A DNA stretch of 64,000 nt from an uncultured bacterium (GCA_949282195.1 CASDOW010000008.1:1-64000); one strand, 5' to 3'. Positions 48,140 through 58,000 are shown, numbered from the stretch's first letter. Notes: a model not told the origin generated them from the letters alone. Translations and numbers: made by a program.

Positions 48140-49138
48140 ATGAAAAATGAAATATTATTAGCGTTGTTTAATTTAAGAAAAAGATATAATGATACACTTT
48201 TAAAAAAATACCCTGAGCTTTATGAAATTTTTGTTTTAAATAAAAGAAGGTGCAAAAAGGATAAAATAAGAAAACCTCAATTAGAAGCGGTTTTAAATGA
48301 TTTAATCGGGATTTCTCCTTTTCCTTTGCCTACCGCAATTGAAATAGAAACCCTAAATCGGTGCAATGGTGATTGTGATTTTTGCCCTGTTAATAAATAT
48401 CTTGACAAAAGAGAATATAAAGTTATGAAAGATGAGCTTTTTTATTCAATTATTTCGCAATTAAAAGAGCTAAATTATGAAGGTTATATTTCTGCTTATT
48501 CAAACAATGAACCGTTATTAGACAAAAGAATATTTGATTTTGTTAAATACATTAAGCAAGAATTATCAAATGCAAAAAACTTTCTTTTTACAAACGGAAT
48601 ATTGCTTAATCTTGAAACGTTTAAGGAATTAATTCAATATTTAGATTATATGGTTATTGATAATTATTATGAGGGCAAACCTCATTTATATCCAAGGATT
48701 GAAGAAATAGCCAAATATTGTTTAAATAATCCGGAATTAAAAAATAAAGTAAAAATTCAAGTTATAGATAAGCATATGTTAAGAAATAACAGGGCAGGTA
48801 ATGCTAAAAACAGGAAACATACATATAGAATAAAAAGTTCTTGCTTGTGGCCTTTTTCTCAAATAGTGATAAGACCCGACGGAAAGCTTTCTCTTTGTTG
48901 TAATGATGCATTGGGGCAGATGACAATGGGAGATTTAACTCAAGACAAATTAATTGACATCTGGAGAGGAGAAAAATATTCTACTTTAAGAAAATCCTTG
49001 TTGTTTTCAAGAAAAAATATAAAATTATGCTATGATTGTGATAGCTTTGGTTTAGAAAAAAGAGATACGGTTCTTGCTATGTATAATATAGGTAAAAATT
49101 GGCATGATATTGAAAAATTGATAGGTATTAAGGAGTAA
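48140..49138 (+). CDS. Radical SAM / SPASM-domain protein of the glycan locus
   Basis: 332 residues. LNRCNGDCDFCPVN carries the SAM-cluster cysteines Cys75, Cys79 and Cys82 (CxxxCxxC). A TIM-barrel core follows (LKELNYEGYISAYSNNEPLLDKR). The C-terminal auxiliary cluster region is PDGKLSLCCNDALGQMTMGDL...LCYDCDSF, typical of SPASM domains. Substrate unknown: such enzymes in polysaccharide clusters modify sugars or small molecules. The ATG follows the previous stop by 4 bp. Confidence 0.85.
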   Translation: MKNEILLALFNLRKRYNDTLLKKYPELYEIFVLNKRRCKKDKIRKPQLEAVLNDLIGISPFPLPTAIEIETLNRCNGDCDFCPVNKYLDKREYKVMKDELFYSIISQLKELNYEGYISAYSNNEPLLDKRIFDFVKYIKQELSNAKNFLFTNGILLNLETFKELIQYLDYMVIDNYYEGKPHLYPRIEEIAKYCLNNPELKNKVKIQVIDKHMLRNNRAGNAKNRKHTYRIKSSCLWPFSQIVIRPDGKLSLCCNDALGQMTMGDLTQDKLIDIWRGEKYSTLRKSLLFSRKNIKLCYDCDSFGLEKRDTVLAMYNIGKNWHDIEKLIGIKE

Positions 49139-49142
49139 CAAT

Positions 49143-50267
49143 ATGAATATGGCTTATAATAATTTTTTAAAAAAGATTGCAAAAAATGCAAAAGTCTGTA
49201 TATATGGTTCAAATAAGACTGCCGAAAAATTGTTTGATGAAATTAAGCATAATAGGCCTGATATTGAAATAAAATTTTTTATTGATTCAAAAATAGAAGG
49301 TGAATTAAAGGGATTACCTGTATATTTTGCAAAAGATTTAGGTAAGTATCTTTCTGAATTTGACACTGCAATTATTGCTTCTTATTCAAACAGATTTTAT
49401 ATGCAATTTATTTTAAAAGGGTTTGGTGTAAAAAATATCTTGATGATTACAAAAGATATGCTGGAGATTAATTTTAATCCTTCAACGAATAAAAAATGGG
49501 ATGTTGAAAAATCAGCCAGAGTTTTTAAAACTCTAAAAGATAGAAATTTATACAGATTTTTAGCTAAATCAAGAAATGATAAAGCAAAATATGAATACAA
49601 ATTAAAAAAATATTACAATGAAAATTATCCTAATAGAATAGATGTTTATCCTTTGGAACATTATTTTGAATTTTTAAATAAAGATGCTATTGAAACAGTT
49701 ATAGACGGCGGAGCTTGTAATGGCATACATTCTTTATTGATTCTTCAAACTTTACCGAATTGCAAAAAGGTGTATACTTTTGAGCCTTGTTATGATTCTT
49801 TTAAAAATGATTTATTTGATACGTTAATAAAATGCAACAATGAAATAGAAATTGTTCAAAAAGCATTATGGAAAGAAAATACGCAACTTTCATTCAGAAA
49901 AGAATTAAGTTTTAAGGCTGCTTCAGCCGTAATTGAAAAGAAGCCGAATATAACAAGACCTGCTGAAGTCATTAATGTTGAAGCAATTAGTATTGATAGT
50001 TTTGTTGAAAAAAATAACATTAAAAAAATTGATTTTATTAAAATGGACTTAGAAAATGCAGAGCAAGAGGCTTTGGAGGGCGCAAAAAGTACTCTTGTAA
50101 AACACAGGCCTCAATTGGCAATTTCAATTTATCATTCTAATGAGCAGTTCTATGTAATACCGTTATATTTGAGTAAACTTTTAAATAATTATGAGTTTAG
50201 ATTAGGTCACTACAGGGACAATAATACCGAAACAGTCTTGTATGCAATTCCAAAGGAACTGGCTTAA
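49143..50267 (+). CDS. Rossmann domain fused to FkbM-type methyltransferase (copy 1)
   Basis: 374 residues from ATG 49143 behind AGGAG. Residues about 1-110 form the nucleotide-binding domain shared in this locus (KVCIYGSNKTAEKLFDEI; AIIASYSNRFYMQ). A linker (DKAKYEYKLKKYYNENYPNR) leads to an FkbM SAM methyltransferase domain: VIDGGACNGIHSLLIL, TFEPCYDSFKNDL, IDFIKMDLENAEQEALEGAKSTL, LAISIYHSNEQFY. It O-methylates a sugar or polyol. A clear paralogue lies at 52070, two genes later. Confidence 0.87.
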   Translation: MNMAYNNFLKKIAKNAKVCIYGSNKTAEKLFDEIKHNRPDIEIKFFIDSKIEGELKGLPVYFAKDLGKYLSEFDTAIIASYSNRFYMQFILKGFGVKNILMITKDMLEINFNPSTNKKWDVEKSARVFKTLKDRNLYRFLAKSRNDKAKYEYKLKKYYNENYPNRIDVYPLEHYFEFLNKDAIETVIDGGACNGIHSLLILQTLPNCKKVYTFEPCYDSFKNDLFDTLIKCNNEIEIVQKALWKENTQLSFRKELSFKAASAVIEKKPNITRPAEVINVEAISIDSFVEKNNIKKIDFIKMDLENAEQEALEGAKSTLVKHRPQLAISIYHSNEQFYVIPLYLSKLLNNYEFRLGHYRDNNTETVLYAIPKELA

Positions 50268-50270
50268 TTG

Positions 50271-50822
50271 ATGTTTGAGCAAAAAAATACGTGGTTAAAT
50301 AATTATATTTATAAAGAGTCTTTTTTTGAAAGATTGGAGTATTTATTTTCTTTTATTGATTTTGATAAGGTTAATTCAATTATGGATTTAGGATGCGGAA
50401 ATCAATGGGCTAAAAAATTGTTACCTGATAGAATTAAATATTTTCCGATTGATTTATATAAGACTAATAAAAATACAATAGTTTTAGATTTTAATAAAGG
50501 TGAATTTTTAAATCAAAATGTTGATTTGGCTTTATGCAGCGGAATTATTGAATATATTTACAATGTTGAGAATTTTATTCAAAATATTAAAAATAATTCA
50601 AATTATGTTATTTGCTCTTATCATTTTAAGGAGAAATGCACAAAGCGTTCTTCAATCTGGGTTAATAATATCGAAATTAATGAATTTTTAAATATATTTT
50701 ATGAGAATAAATTTGAGCTTCAAATGCCAATAATTCACACTGACAGGCATGACGGTGAATCTTATTGTTTTTTTAAAAAAATCGGATTAAATAGTATTTT
50801 AAAAACGGAGAATGTAAATTAA
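50271..50822 (+). CDS. Class I SAM-dependent methyltransferase-like protein
   Basis: 183 residues from ATG 50271 (TTG 50268 is one codon upstream, immediately after the previous gene's stop). SIMDLGCGNQWAKKLL is motif I (SAM-binding, residues about 38-53), IKYFPIDLY motif II and VDLALCSGIIEYIYNVENF motif III/IV. Small for the class, with no extra domain. It likely methylates a glycan component or a carrier-linked precursor. It is followed by the pyruvyltransferase at a 1-bp gap. Confidence 0.8.
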   Translation: MFEQKNTWLNNYIYKESFFERLEYLFSFIDFDKVNSIMDLGCGNQWAKKLLPDRIKYFPIDLYKTNKNTIVLDFNKGEFLNQNVDLALCSGIIEYIYNVENFIQNIKNNSNYVICSYHFKEKCTKRSSIWVNNIEINEFLNIFYENKFELQMPIIHTDRHDGESYCFFKKIGLNSILKTENVN

Positions 50823-50823
50823 A

Positions 50824-52065
50824 ATGCCTGATTTAAAATTAGCATTGTTATATGTTAAAGAACCTGCATTACTTGGCGATGAGGTGATTTCCAAAACCGG
50901 CCATTATTTAATTGATAAAATTTTAAAAGAATTAAAGATAAAATTCGAAATTTTTAATTTAAGTATGCTTCCGCCACCTTCTCATTATAAAGCTCTCAGA
51001 GTATTTCAAATTAAAATAAGAAAATTATGTTATGTTATTTTTTATAAATTATTTTTGAAAAATTTTGATAGGGATTTTTTAGAAATAATCTGTGACAATG
51101 TTTTCTTTTTGTTTTCATTGGTTTTTTGGATTGTTTATGTAAATATTAACAAAGAATTAAATCGACATTATGAAAATATATTAAAAGATAAAGATATTGT
51201 TGTTTTTGTCGGTGGAGGAATATTTCAACATTCTTATATGCAGTTGTGGCGTGGAATTTACCCTGTAGCCCGCTATTGCAATAAAAATCAAATTCCTGTT
51301 TATTATAATGCGATAGGGATTGAAAAACCTTCAATCTTTATTGAGCAATTATTTTATAAATATCTTTTGAACCAAAATAATGTTAAGGCTGTTACAACCA
51401 GAGATGAGTTTGATTATTTAAATCAAATTTTAAATAAAAAGATATACAGAAAACAAATTTTAGACCCTGCGCTTTGGACAAATGAATGTTATCAAGTTCA
51501 AAAACAAAAAAATGATATCATTGGAATTGGCATAATACGACCTAAAATATTTTCTGATAGCGAAATAACTCTTACTCCTTTAGAGGTAGAAAATATTTTT
51601 ATTAATATTATTGGTGAAGTTAACAAAAGAGGTTTTAAGTGGGAATTATTTTGTAATGGTGGGGAAGCTGATTTTGAATTTGGGCTAAAACTTTTAAAAA
51701 GGTTAAATTTGCCCGAAAGCTATATTGCAAATCGTCCTTTGAATGATTTTGAGTTAGTTAATTGTATTAAAAAGTATAGAGGAATTATAGCAGCAAGGCT
51801 GCATGCTAATATAATTGCAACTTCACTCGGTATTTCTGCTCTTGGAATTGTTTGGAATAATAAACTTGTTCATTTTTCTAAATTTTTAAAAATGCCTTGT
51901 GCTTTTATTACTAAGGAAAATTTTTCAAATGACAAATTCATTGTTGATGAACTTCAAAAGGCTTTAGATAAGGGTTTAGATATAAAATATATTGAAAAGT
52001 TAAAAGAATATTCTTATATTGAAATGAAAAATATATTTTCAAGAATTGTAAAAAATAAAGGATAA
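50824..52065 (+). CDS. Polysaccharide pyruvyltransferase family protein
   Basis: 413 residues of the PS_pyruv_trans (CsaB/WcaK-like) family. It has YVKEPALLGDEVISKTG at the N-terminus, VFVGGGIFQHSYMQLWRG, YNAIGIEKPS, TTRDEFDYL and IGIGIIRP, then CNGGEADFEFGLKLL and the diagnostic C-terminal IIAARLHANIIATSLG. It transfers pyruvate from PEP to form ketals on sugars, giving negative charge. An extra hydrophobic segment (residues about 75-115) could anchor it to the membrane. Part of the plus-strand operon. Confidence 0.87.
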   Translation: MPDLKLALLYVKEPALLGDEVISKTGHYLIDKILKELKIKFEIFNLSMLPPPSHYKALRVFQIKIRKLCYVIFYKLFLKNFDRDFLEIICDNVFFLFSLVFWIVYVNINKELNRHYENILKDKDIVVFVGGGIFQHSYMQLWRGIYPVARYCNKNQIPVYYNAIGIEKPSIFIEQLFYKYLLNQNNVKAVTTRDEFDYLNQILNKKIYRKQILDPALWTNECYQVQKQKNDIIGIGIIRPKIFSDSEITLTPLEVENIFINIIGEVNKRGFKWELFCNGGEADFEFGLKLLKRLNLPESYIANRPLNDFELVNCIKKYRGIIAARLHANIIATSLGISALGIVWNNKLVHFSKFLKMPCAFITKENFSNDKFIVDELQKALDKGLDIKYIEKLKEYSYIEMKNIFSRIVKNKG

Positions 52066-52069
52066 TCAA

Positions 52070-53179
52070 ATGTTTGATTTTATAAAAAAGATTAATAAAA
52101 ATGCCAAAATTTCAATTTGGGGTACTAATTGCGCCGCTCAAAAAATATACGAAATTTTAAAAACCAGAAGATCCGATGTTAAGGTGAAATTTTTTATTGA
52201 TTCATATAAAAATGGGGAATTGCTTAATTTAAAAATATACAATCCTCTTGATTTTATCAATTGCATTAATCAAGTTGACGGTGTAATTATTGCTTCATAT
52301 TCATCAAGGAATTATTTGGAAGTTATTTTGAAGGGTCTTGGAATAAAAAATATTATAATACCAACAAAAGACGATTTTGATGATTTATTCCAAATAGAAC
52401 CTTTAAAATGGGATATTAAAGATACGCTTAAAGTGTTTGATGATAATAAAGACAAAGAGCTTTTTGGATTTATCTCTAATGTAAGAATGAATTCTTTTAA
52501 ATATTCTTCTGAAATTAAAAAATACTACGATAATACATATAAAGAAAGATATAATAATAATGTTTCAATTAAGCATTACTTTGAATATATAAAACCTGAT
52601 TTTATAAAAAATGTTGTTGACGGGGGTGGTTATGAGGGTTTTAGTGCAATAACTTTTTTACAAAATTTTAAAAATGTGAAAAATGTTTTTGTGTTTGAAC
52701 CTTGTTATCAGGATTTTAAAAATGATTTGCACGATATAATCTTAAAAAATGACCCTAGGGTTGAAATCATAAATAAGGGATTGTGGGATATAAATACAAC
52801 TTTGGAATTTCGCAAAGAAACTCTAAAAATGGGCGGTTCGGCTATTGTCGAAGCAAAACCAAATATCGAGCGGCCGCATAAGATTATAAAAATTGAAACT
52901 CAAACAATAGATGATTTTAGTCATAATAGAGGCGTCAAGATTGATTACATTAAGCTTGATGTTGAGAATGCAGAAAAAAATGTTTTAGAAGGAGCAAAAA
53001 ATACTTTGATTGAACACAGACCTCAATTGGCTATATCAATTTATCATTCTAACGAACATTTTTATACTATTCCGATATATTTAAAGGAACTTTTAAAAAA
53101 TTATAAATTCAAGCTCGGTCATTATAGTAGTTGTTTTTATGACACTGTTTTGTATGCAATACCTGATGAATTATTCTAA
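52070..53179 (+). CDS. Rossmann domain fused to FkbM-type methyltransferase (copy 2)
   Basis: 369 residues, an evident paralogue of the gene at 49143 across its whole length. N-terminal KISIWGTNCAAQKIYEIL and VIIASYSSRNYLEVILKGLG; methyltransferase part VVDGGGYEGFSAITFL, FEPCYQDFKNDL, IDYIKLDVENAEKNVLEGAKNTL and LAISIYHSNEHFY. The binding-loop residues differ from copy 1 (GGGYEGF versus GGACNGI), suggesting different acceptors. Last gene of the plus-strand operon; its stop overlaps the convergent TagF-like gene by 4 bp, with no terminator between. Confidence 0.87.
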   Translation: MFDFIKKINKNAKISIWGTNCAAQKIYEILKTRRSDVKVKFFIDSYKNGELLNLKIYNPLDFINCINQVDGVIIASYSSRNYLEVILKGLGIKNIIIPTKDDFDDLFQIEPLKWDIKDTLKVFDDNKDKELFGFISNVRMNSFKYSSEIKKYYDNTYKERYNNNVSIKHYFEYIKPDFIKNVVDGGGYEGFSAITFLQNFKNVKNVFVFEPCYQDFKNDLHDIILKNDPRVEIINKGLWDINTTLEFRKETLKMGGSAIVEAKPNIERPHKIIKIETQTIDDFSHNRGVKIDYIKLDVENAEKNVLEGAKNTLIEHRPQLAISIYHSNEHFYTIPIYLKELLKNYKFKLGHYSSCFYDTVLYAIPDELF

Positions 53180-54831
53180 ATAATTGTTTTTTGAAGAAAA
53201 TCAACAATAAGTTCGCTTGAGCTTGGCTTTGGAATATAGAAATTTTTTTCTATGATATTTTGTCTTGTGTTTTTAAGAATGTCTTTTTTATTGATTAATA
53301 ATTCTCTGATTAAATTTGGTAATTCATAGGTTGAACTAACTTTGTAAATTCCTTTTTCTAATTTTCTTCCAAAATTATCAAACGGAGCTCTGTTTTTTCT
53401 ATCTTGCAGGATTATGGGCTTTTGAGTCGGAAAATATTCAGCCAAGAAAGAAGAACAATCTGTTATAAGTAAATCTGATGTTTTAAAAATGTCAAAATAC
53501 ATTCCTTCTTCATATAAATTAGTGTTTGGAAGATTTTTCCATTCGTTTAAGTAGCTTTCAAAATCTTTTTCTGTCATTAAGTTTGTCGATATTACCGTGC
53601 TTTTTAGTGCAGGGTGTGGTTTTAAAATAAAGGTGTATTCACTATGATTTTTGGCAAAATCAAGCATAAATTCATAACATTCTTCAAAATTCGACATGCA
53701 AAGTCCTTGGTTTTTAATTGAATGATGTGGTGCCCATATTATACGGTTTTTGCCGTTCTTCCACAGTCTTTCAAAATCTTTGTTTATTGGTTCATTGTAT
53801 GAATCCAATTTGGGGGTTCCTGTTGCTATTAGATTGTCTTTATATTTCATATTTGCAGCTTTTTTATAAAATTTATTATGATAATTACTTTCAGAAAAAA
53901 ACATCCATAAATTTGAATACACTTTTTTTACTGAGTCTGAACCCCAAAATTTTTCATTCAGTGTAGTATATCCGTATGGCAGCATAGCGGTTAAGGCATA
54001 TTTTGAAACATTAATCGGGTGGTTTTCGTTTTCAAGGTACCAAGGTTGCTGATAGAATACAATATCTGGGTCAAATTGTTGTAAATTAAAATTTTTATTG
54101 TTTTTGTAATCGTATCCGTCCATTGTTTCAATGTTGTGTTTTTTAAAAAAAATTTTATTTTCTTTTTGTGTAAAGTCAATTCTATTTGATGTAATTATGG
54201 GGAATAAAACAACGGGTAAAACTTCAAAATTGTTGTTATTTTTTAATGAATTATAGATATTATTGCTGCACCATTTTTGATTTTCTTCGCAGGTGAATAA
54301 TATTTTAATTTTTTTATTTAATTTAAGTTTGTTTTTTATATCTTTAAGTTTTTTTTCGTAGTTTGTTTTTGTATTAATTTCTTCTTTTGAACAAAAGAAC
54401 AGGTACTTTACAGTTTTTAGGATATTTTTTGTTTGGTTAAAATATTCTATCGCTTGCGGTATTTTAGGTAAAAAATTGTCTTTTTCTTCGAAAATAGGGT
54501 AAATTTTTTTATTTATAAACAGATTGTTTCTTAGGTAATTTTTGATTTGTTTTGGATTTGGGGAAGTAATTATTATACAGTCAAAAATTTCATTTTTTAG
54601 GCTTGAAGGCTTGATAAGACGAAATAACCCATGTTTTTCATTTGGGTTATTTTCGTATCTTATGTCTGAAATACCAACAATATTAAAATATTTTGTTAAA
54701 TCGTATTTGTTTATTAATTGGTTTAAAAATTGTCCACTACAATATAATATGACTTTTTTATTTTTTAGTTTTTTTTGAAGATTTATTAAATATTTTTCAA
54801 ATTGTTCCGATTTTATAAATTCTTCAAACAT
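53176..54831 (-). CDS. Rossmann domain fused to TagF-like CDP-polyol phosphotransferase
   Basis: 551 residues. The N-terminal ~115 residues (KNKKVILYCSGQFLNQLINKYDL; DCIIITSPN) form the same small Rossmann-type domain as in the gene at 44763. The rest is a CDP-glycerol/ribitol-phosphate transferase domain: KILFTCEENQKWC, FYQQPWYLEN, AMLPYGYTTL, IWAPHHSIKNQGL, FILKPHPALK, LLITDCSSFLAEYF. It is the last gene of the minus-strand operon. The two TagF-type enzymes at the convergent end may add polyol phosphate at different positions. Less conserved than the copy at 46954. Confidence 0.85.
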   Translation of the reverse strand: MFEEFIKSEQFEKYLINLQKKLKNKKVILYCSGQFLNQLINKYDLTKYFNIVGISDIRYENNPNEKHGLFRLIKPSSLKNEIFDCIIITSPNPKQIKNYLRNNLFINKKIYPIFEEKDNFLPKIPQAIEYFNQTKNILKTVKYLFFCSKEEINTKTNYEKKLKDIKNKLKLNKKIKILFTCEENQKWCSNNIYNSLKNNNNFEVLPVVLFPIITSNRIDFTQKENKIFFKKHNIETMDGYDYKNNKNFNLQQFDPDIVFYQQPWYLENENHPINVSKYALTAMLPYGYTTLNEKFWGSDSVKKVYSNLWMFFSESNYHNKFYKKAANMKYKDNLIATGTPKLDSYNEPINKDFERLWKNGKNRIIWAPHHSIKNQGLCMSNFEECYEFMLDFAKNHSEYTFILKPHPALKSTVISTNLMTEKDFESYLNEWKNLPNTNLYEEGMYFDIFKTSDLLITDCSSFLAEYFPTQKPIILQDRKNRAPFDNFGRKLEKGIYKVSSTYELPNLIRELLINKKDILKNTRQNIIEKNFYIPKPSSSELIVDFLQKTII

Positions 54832-54833
54832 GA

Positions 54834-56609
54834 TTATACTTGTACTTCTTGTTTTTTAAATTGCATTTCATACAATGCTTTATATTGTCCGTTTTGAATT
54901 TGCATTAATTCGTCGTGTGTTCCTAATTCAACAAGTTCGCCTTCATTGATTACTGCAATTCTGTTTGCGTTTTTAATTGTTGAAAGCCTGTGGGCAATTA
55001 TAAAAACAGTCTTATCTTTCATTAAGTTGTCGATTGCTTTTTGTACAATTGCCTCAGATTTATTATCCAGAGCTGATGTTGCTTCGTCTAAAACAATTAT
55101 CGGTGCATCTTTTATGAATGCACGAGCAATTGCAACGCGTTGCTTTTGACCTCCGGATAATAGAATTCCTCTTTCTCCGATTTGAGTATCCAGTCCGTCT
55201 TGCAGAGTTGCAATAAATTCATCAAGATATGCAATTTTTACTGCTTTTTGTATTTCTTCCTCTGTTGCATCTTCTTTGCCTAGCAATATATTTTCTCTTA
55301 TTGTTCCTGAAAATAAGAAATTGTCTTGGAAAACAACAGCGATATTTTGACGAAGAGAGTTTAGCGAGTAATCCCTGATATCTATTCCGTCAATTTTTAT
55401 TGAGCCTGATTTGATATCATAAAAGCGAGGAATTAAGTTTACCAAAGTTGATTTTCCGCCGCCTGAATTTCCTACAAGAGCGATTGTTTCTCCTCTCTTG
55501 ACTGATAGGTTGATATTTTTTAAGACAGGAACATTTTCAACGTATTCAAAACATACATTTTCAAATTGAATTTGATTATGTTCTTTTTTCATGGTTATCG
55601 GATTTTCTTTGTCCCTAATTTCAGGTACGGAATCCAATACTTCAAAAATGCGCTCAATTGAGAAGAATGAGAATTGAACTGCATTTAAATTATTTCCAAT
55701 GTTCTTAATAGGCGTATAAAGTAAAATCAGAGCAGTGATAAACGAAACAAAGTTACCTGCGGTAATTTGATTTGATATTATCAGGTGCGAGCCATATCCT
55801 ATTGCTGCCGCAATTCCGATTGATACAATAACATGCATCATAGGTGATAGCCATTGTGTTTTTTGTACCATTTTAATTCTTAGTTTAAAAATGTTTTGTA
55901 AAATATGGAAAAATTTATTGGTTTCATGTTGGGCTAAGTTGTATGATGTGATTGTTTTATTGCCTGCAAATACTTCATTGTATTCCGTTATTATTGCAGC
56001 ATCTGCAACAACTGTTTTATTTAATACGGATTTAATTTTTTTCTGTAATTTTGCAACTGGCGCAAAGGCACAGCCAAGAACAATTACCGCAATTAGGGCA
56101 AGTTGCCACGAATTATAGAATAATACAAAAACTAAAGAAACCGATGAGAAAAATCTTTGTGTAAATACGCTCAAATTATCCAATAAACCGTTACAGGCTA
56201 TATCTGCCTGATTGTTGAATTGAAATACGATATCGCCTGAATTTCTCTTATCAAAAAACAAAGTAGGCATAGTAAGGAGTTTTTTAAACATATCATATTT
56301 AAGTCCGTTTGTAATTTTTCCGCCTACCCATGTCGAAATGTAAGAGGACAAATATTTAAGTCCGCCTTGCGCTGAAGTAAATGCAACAATTCCAAGCGGT
56401 ATATACCATGGTGATTGAATTGATTTTTCGACCATTACCAAATCCATATATGGCTTTAGTGCCAGTGCAATAATTGCATCTAAGGAGCCTATCGGAATAC
56501 ATATAAGCATTGAGCAAAGCGCCCTAAACCATACCGGTCTGACATATGGCCACATACGTTTATAATTTATAAAAAATCTGTTTTCTTTTATTAAGTTAAT
56601 TAGCTTCAT
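54834..56609 (-). CDS. MsbA-like ABC exporter (membrane and ATPase domains fused)
   Basis: 591 residues. Six transmembrane segments over about residues 20-310 (for example LALIAVIVLGCAFAPV) and an ATPase domain from about 340: Walker A GNSGGGKST, signature LLSGGQKQRVAIARA, Walker B IIVLDEATSALD, H-loop IIAHRLSTI. Half-transporters of this type flip lipid-linked molecules such as lipid A or lipid-linked glycans across the inner membrane. Placement at the end of the glycan operon suggests export of a lipid-linked sugar product. Confidence 0.9.
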   Translation of the reverse strand: MKLINLIKENRFFINYKRMWPYVRPVWFRALCSMLICIPIGSLDAIIALALKPYMDLVMVEKSIQSPWYIPLGIVAFTSAQGGLKYLSSYISTWVGGKITNGLKYDMFKKLLTMPTLFFDKRNSGDIVFQFNNQADIACNGLLDNLSVFTQRFFSSVSLVFVLFYNSWQLALIAVIVLGCAFAPVAKLQKKIKSVLNKTVVADAAIITEYNEVFAGNKTITSYNLAQHETNKFFHILQNIFKLRIKMVQKTQWLSPMMHVIVSIGIAAAIGYGSHLIISNQITAGNFVSFITALILLYTPIKNIGNNLNAVQFSFFSIERIFEVLDSVPEIRDKENPITMKKEHNQIQFENVCFEYVENVPVLKNINLSVKRGETIALVGNSGGGKSTLVNLIPRFYDIKSGSIKIDGIDIRDYSLNSLRQNIAVVFQDNFLFSGTIRENILLGKEDATEEEIQKAVKIAYLDEFIATLQDGLDTQIGERGILLSGGQKQRVAIARAFIKDAPIIVLDEATSALDNKSEAIVQKAIDNLMKDKTVFIIAHRLSTIKNANRIAVINEGELVELGTHDELMQIQNGQYKALYEMQFKKQEVQV

Positions 56610-56611
56610 AT

Positions 56612-58000
56612 TTATACTCTACCGTAACAATCTTCATATCTTATAATATCATCTTCTGAAATATAGTCACCCTTTTGAACCTCTATGATTTTCAATTCTT
56701 TATCATATGGATTTTGTAAGGAATGTTTTGCTTTTAGTGGAATATCAATACTATCGCCTGCATTAATTACATATTCTTTTCCGTCTTTTAAAACTAAAGC
56801 AGTGCCTTCTAAAACCACCCAGTGTTCTGAGCGGTGATTGTGAGATTGGACGGACAATTTGTGTTTCGGCATTACGCATATTGTTTTTGTTAAATAACCT
56901 TCTCCTCTATTTAGGCAAGTATAGTAGCCCCATGGTCTAAATACCGTTTTATGTAATTTTATAGTATCTGATTCTTTGGCTTTTAATTTTTCATATAATT
57001 TTTTAACGTTTTGAGATTCATCCAGTTTGCAAGCCATAATCGCATCTTCTGTTTCAACAAGAATAATATTTTCTAAGCTTGAAACTGCAACCACCTCTTT
57101 TTGTGAATAGATAAATGAATTTTTTACATTATCAACAACAACGCTTCCTGTTAAAACGTTTCCGTTTTCATCTTTTTCTTTAACATTATACAATGATTGC
57201 CAAGAACCTAAATCATTCCAGTCTGATTGAAGTTCAACCAAAGCTATTTTTTGAGATTTTTCCATAATTGCATAGTCTATTGAAATAGAGGGCATTTTTT
57301 CGTAAATTGAATAATCAATTTGTGTTGAATTTGAAAAATCAAGTTTGTTTAAATTTGAATAAATTCCAGGGGCATATTTACTAAATTCTTCCATAAATGT
57401 TGAAATTTTGCCCATAAAAATACCGCCATTCCAATAATATTTACCGCTTTCAAGGTATTTTTTTGCAGTTTCCAAATTTGGTTTTTCGACAAATCTTTCA
57501 ACTTCATATCCAACTAAAAGTTCTTTTTTTGTTTTAATGTAACCATATCCTGTTTCAGGATAAGTCGGTTTTATGCCAAAAGTAACAATATAGCCAAGCT
57601 CAGCAAGTTTTTTACCTTCTTCAACCGTTTGATTAAATTTATCGGTATTTTTTATTAAATGATCGGAAGGAACTATTAAAACAATATCGTCTGATGAGTC
57701 TTGTTCTATAAAATACTTCAAAGTAGAGGCTATTGCAGGAGCCGTATTTTTGCCAAAGGGTTCCGCTATAACAACATTTTTTGTGTCAATTTTATTTAAT
57801 TGCAATTTAATATTCGAATAGTGTTTTATGTTTGTAACAGTAACTATTTCTGAAGGGTTTGAATAAGCACAAAGCCTGTTAAATGTCATTTGCAAAAGGC
57901 TTTCGTCTTTTTCAAGTGCTAATAGTTGTTTTGGGTATTCTTCTCTTGATAAGGGCCATAAACGGCTGCCTGAGCCGCCTGCTAATATTATTGATTTCAT
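56612..58000 (-). CDS. manC: Mannose-1-phosphate guanylyltransferase / phosphomannose isomerase type II
   Basis: 462 residues. The N-terminal GTP transferase has ILAGGSGSRLWPLSREEYPKQLL, DHLIKNTDKF, FVEKPNLETAKKYL and YYWNGGIFMG. The C-terminal cupin isomerase domain has FRPWGYYTCLNRGEGYLTK and SVQSHNHRSEHWVVLEGTALV with the metal-binding His pair. It makes GDP-mannose from mannose-1-phosphate, the precursor for the Gmd reaction at 62862. Its ATG overlaps the previous stop (TAATG). The phosphomannomutase is not in the window. Confidence 0.95.
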   Translation of the reverse strand: MKSIILAGGSGSRLWPLSREEYPKQLLALEKDESLLQMTFNRLCAYSNPSEIVTVTNIKHYSNIKLQLNKIDTKNVVIAEPFGKNTAPAIASTLKYFIEQDSSDDIVLIVPSDHLIKNTDKFNQTVEEGKKLAELGYIVTFGIKPTYPETGYGYIKTKKELLVGYEVERFVEKPNLETAKKYLESGKYYWNGGIFMGKISTFMEEFSKYAPGIYSNLNKLDFSNSTQIDYSIYEKMPSISIDYAIMEKSQKIALVELQSDWNDLGSWQSLYNVKEKDENGNVLTGSVVVDNVKNSFIYSQKEVVAVSSLENIILVETEDAIMACKLDESQNVKKLYEKLKAKESDTIKLHKTVFRPWGYYTCLNRGEGYLTKTICVMPKHKLSVQSHNHRSEHWVVLEGTALVLKDGKEYVINAGDSIDIPLKAKHSLQNPYDKELKIIEVQKGDYISEDDIIRYEDCYGRV

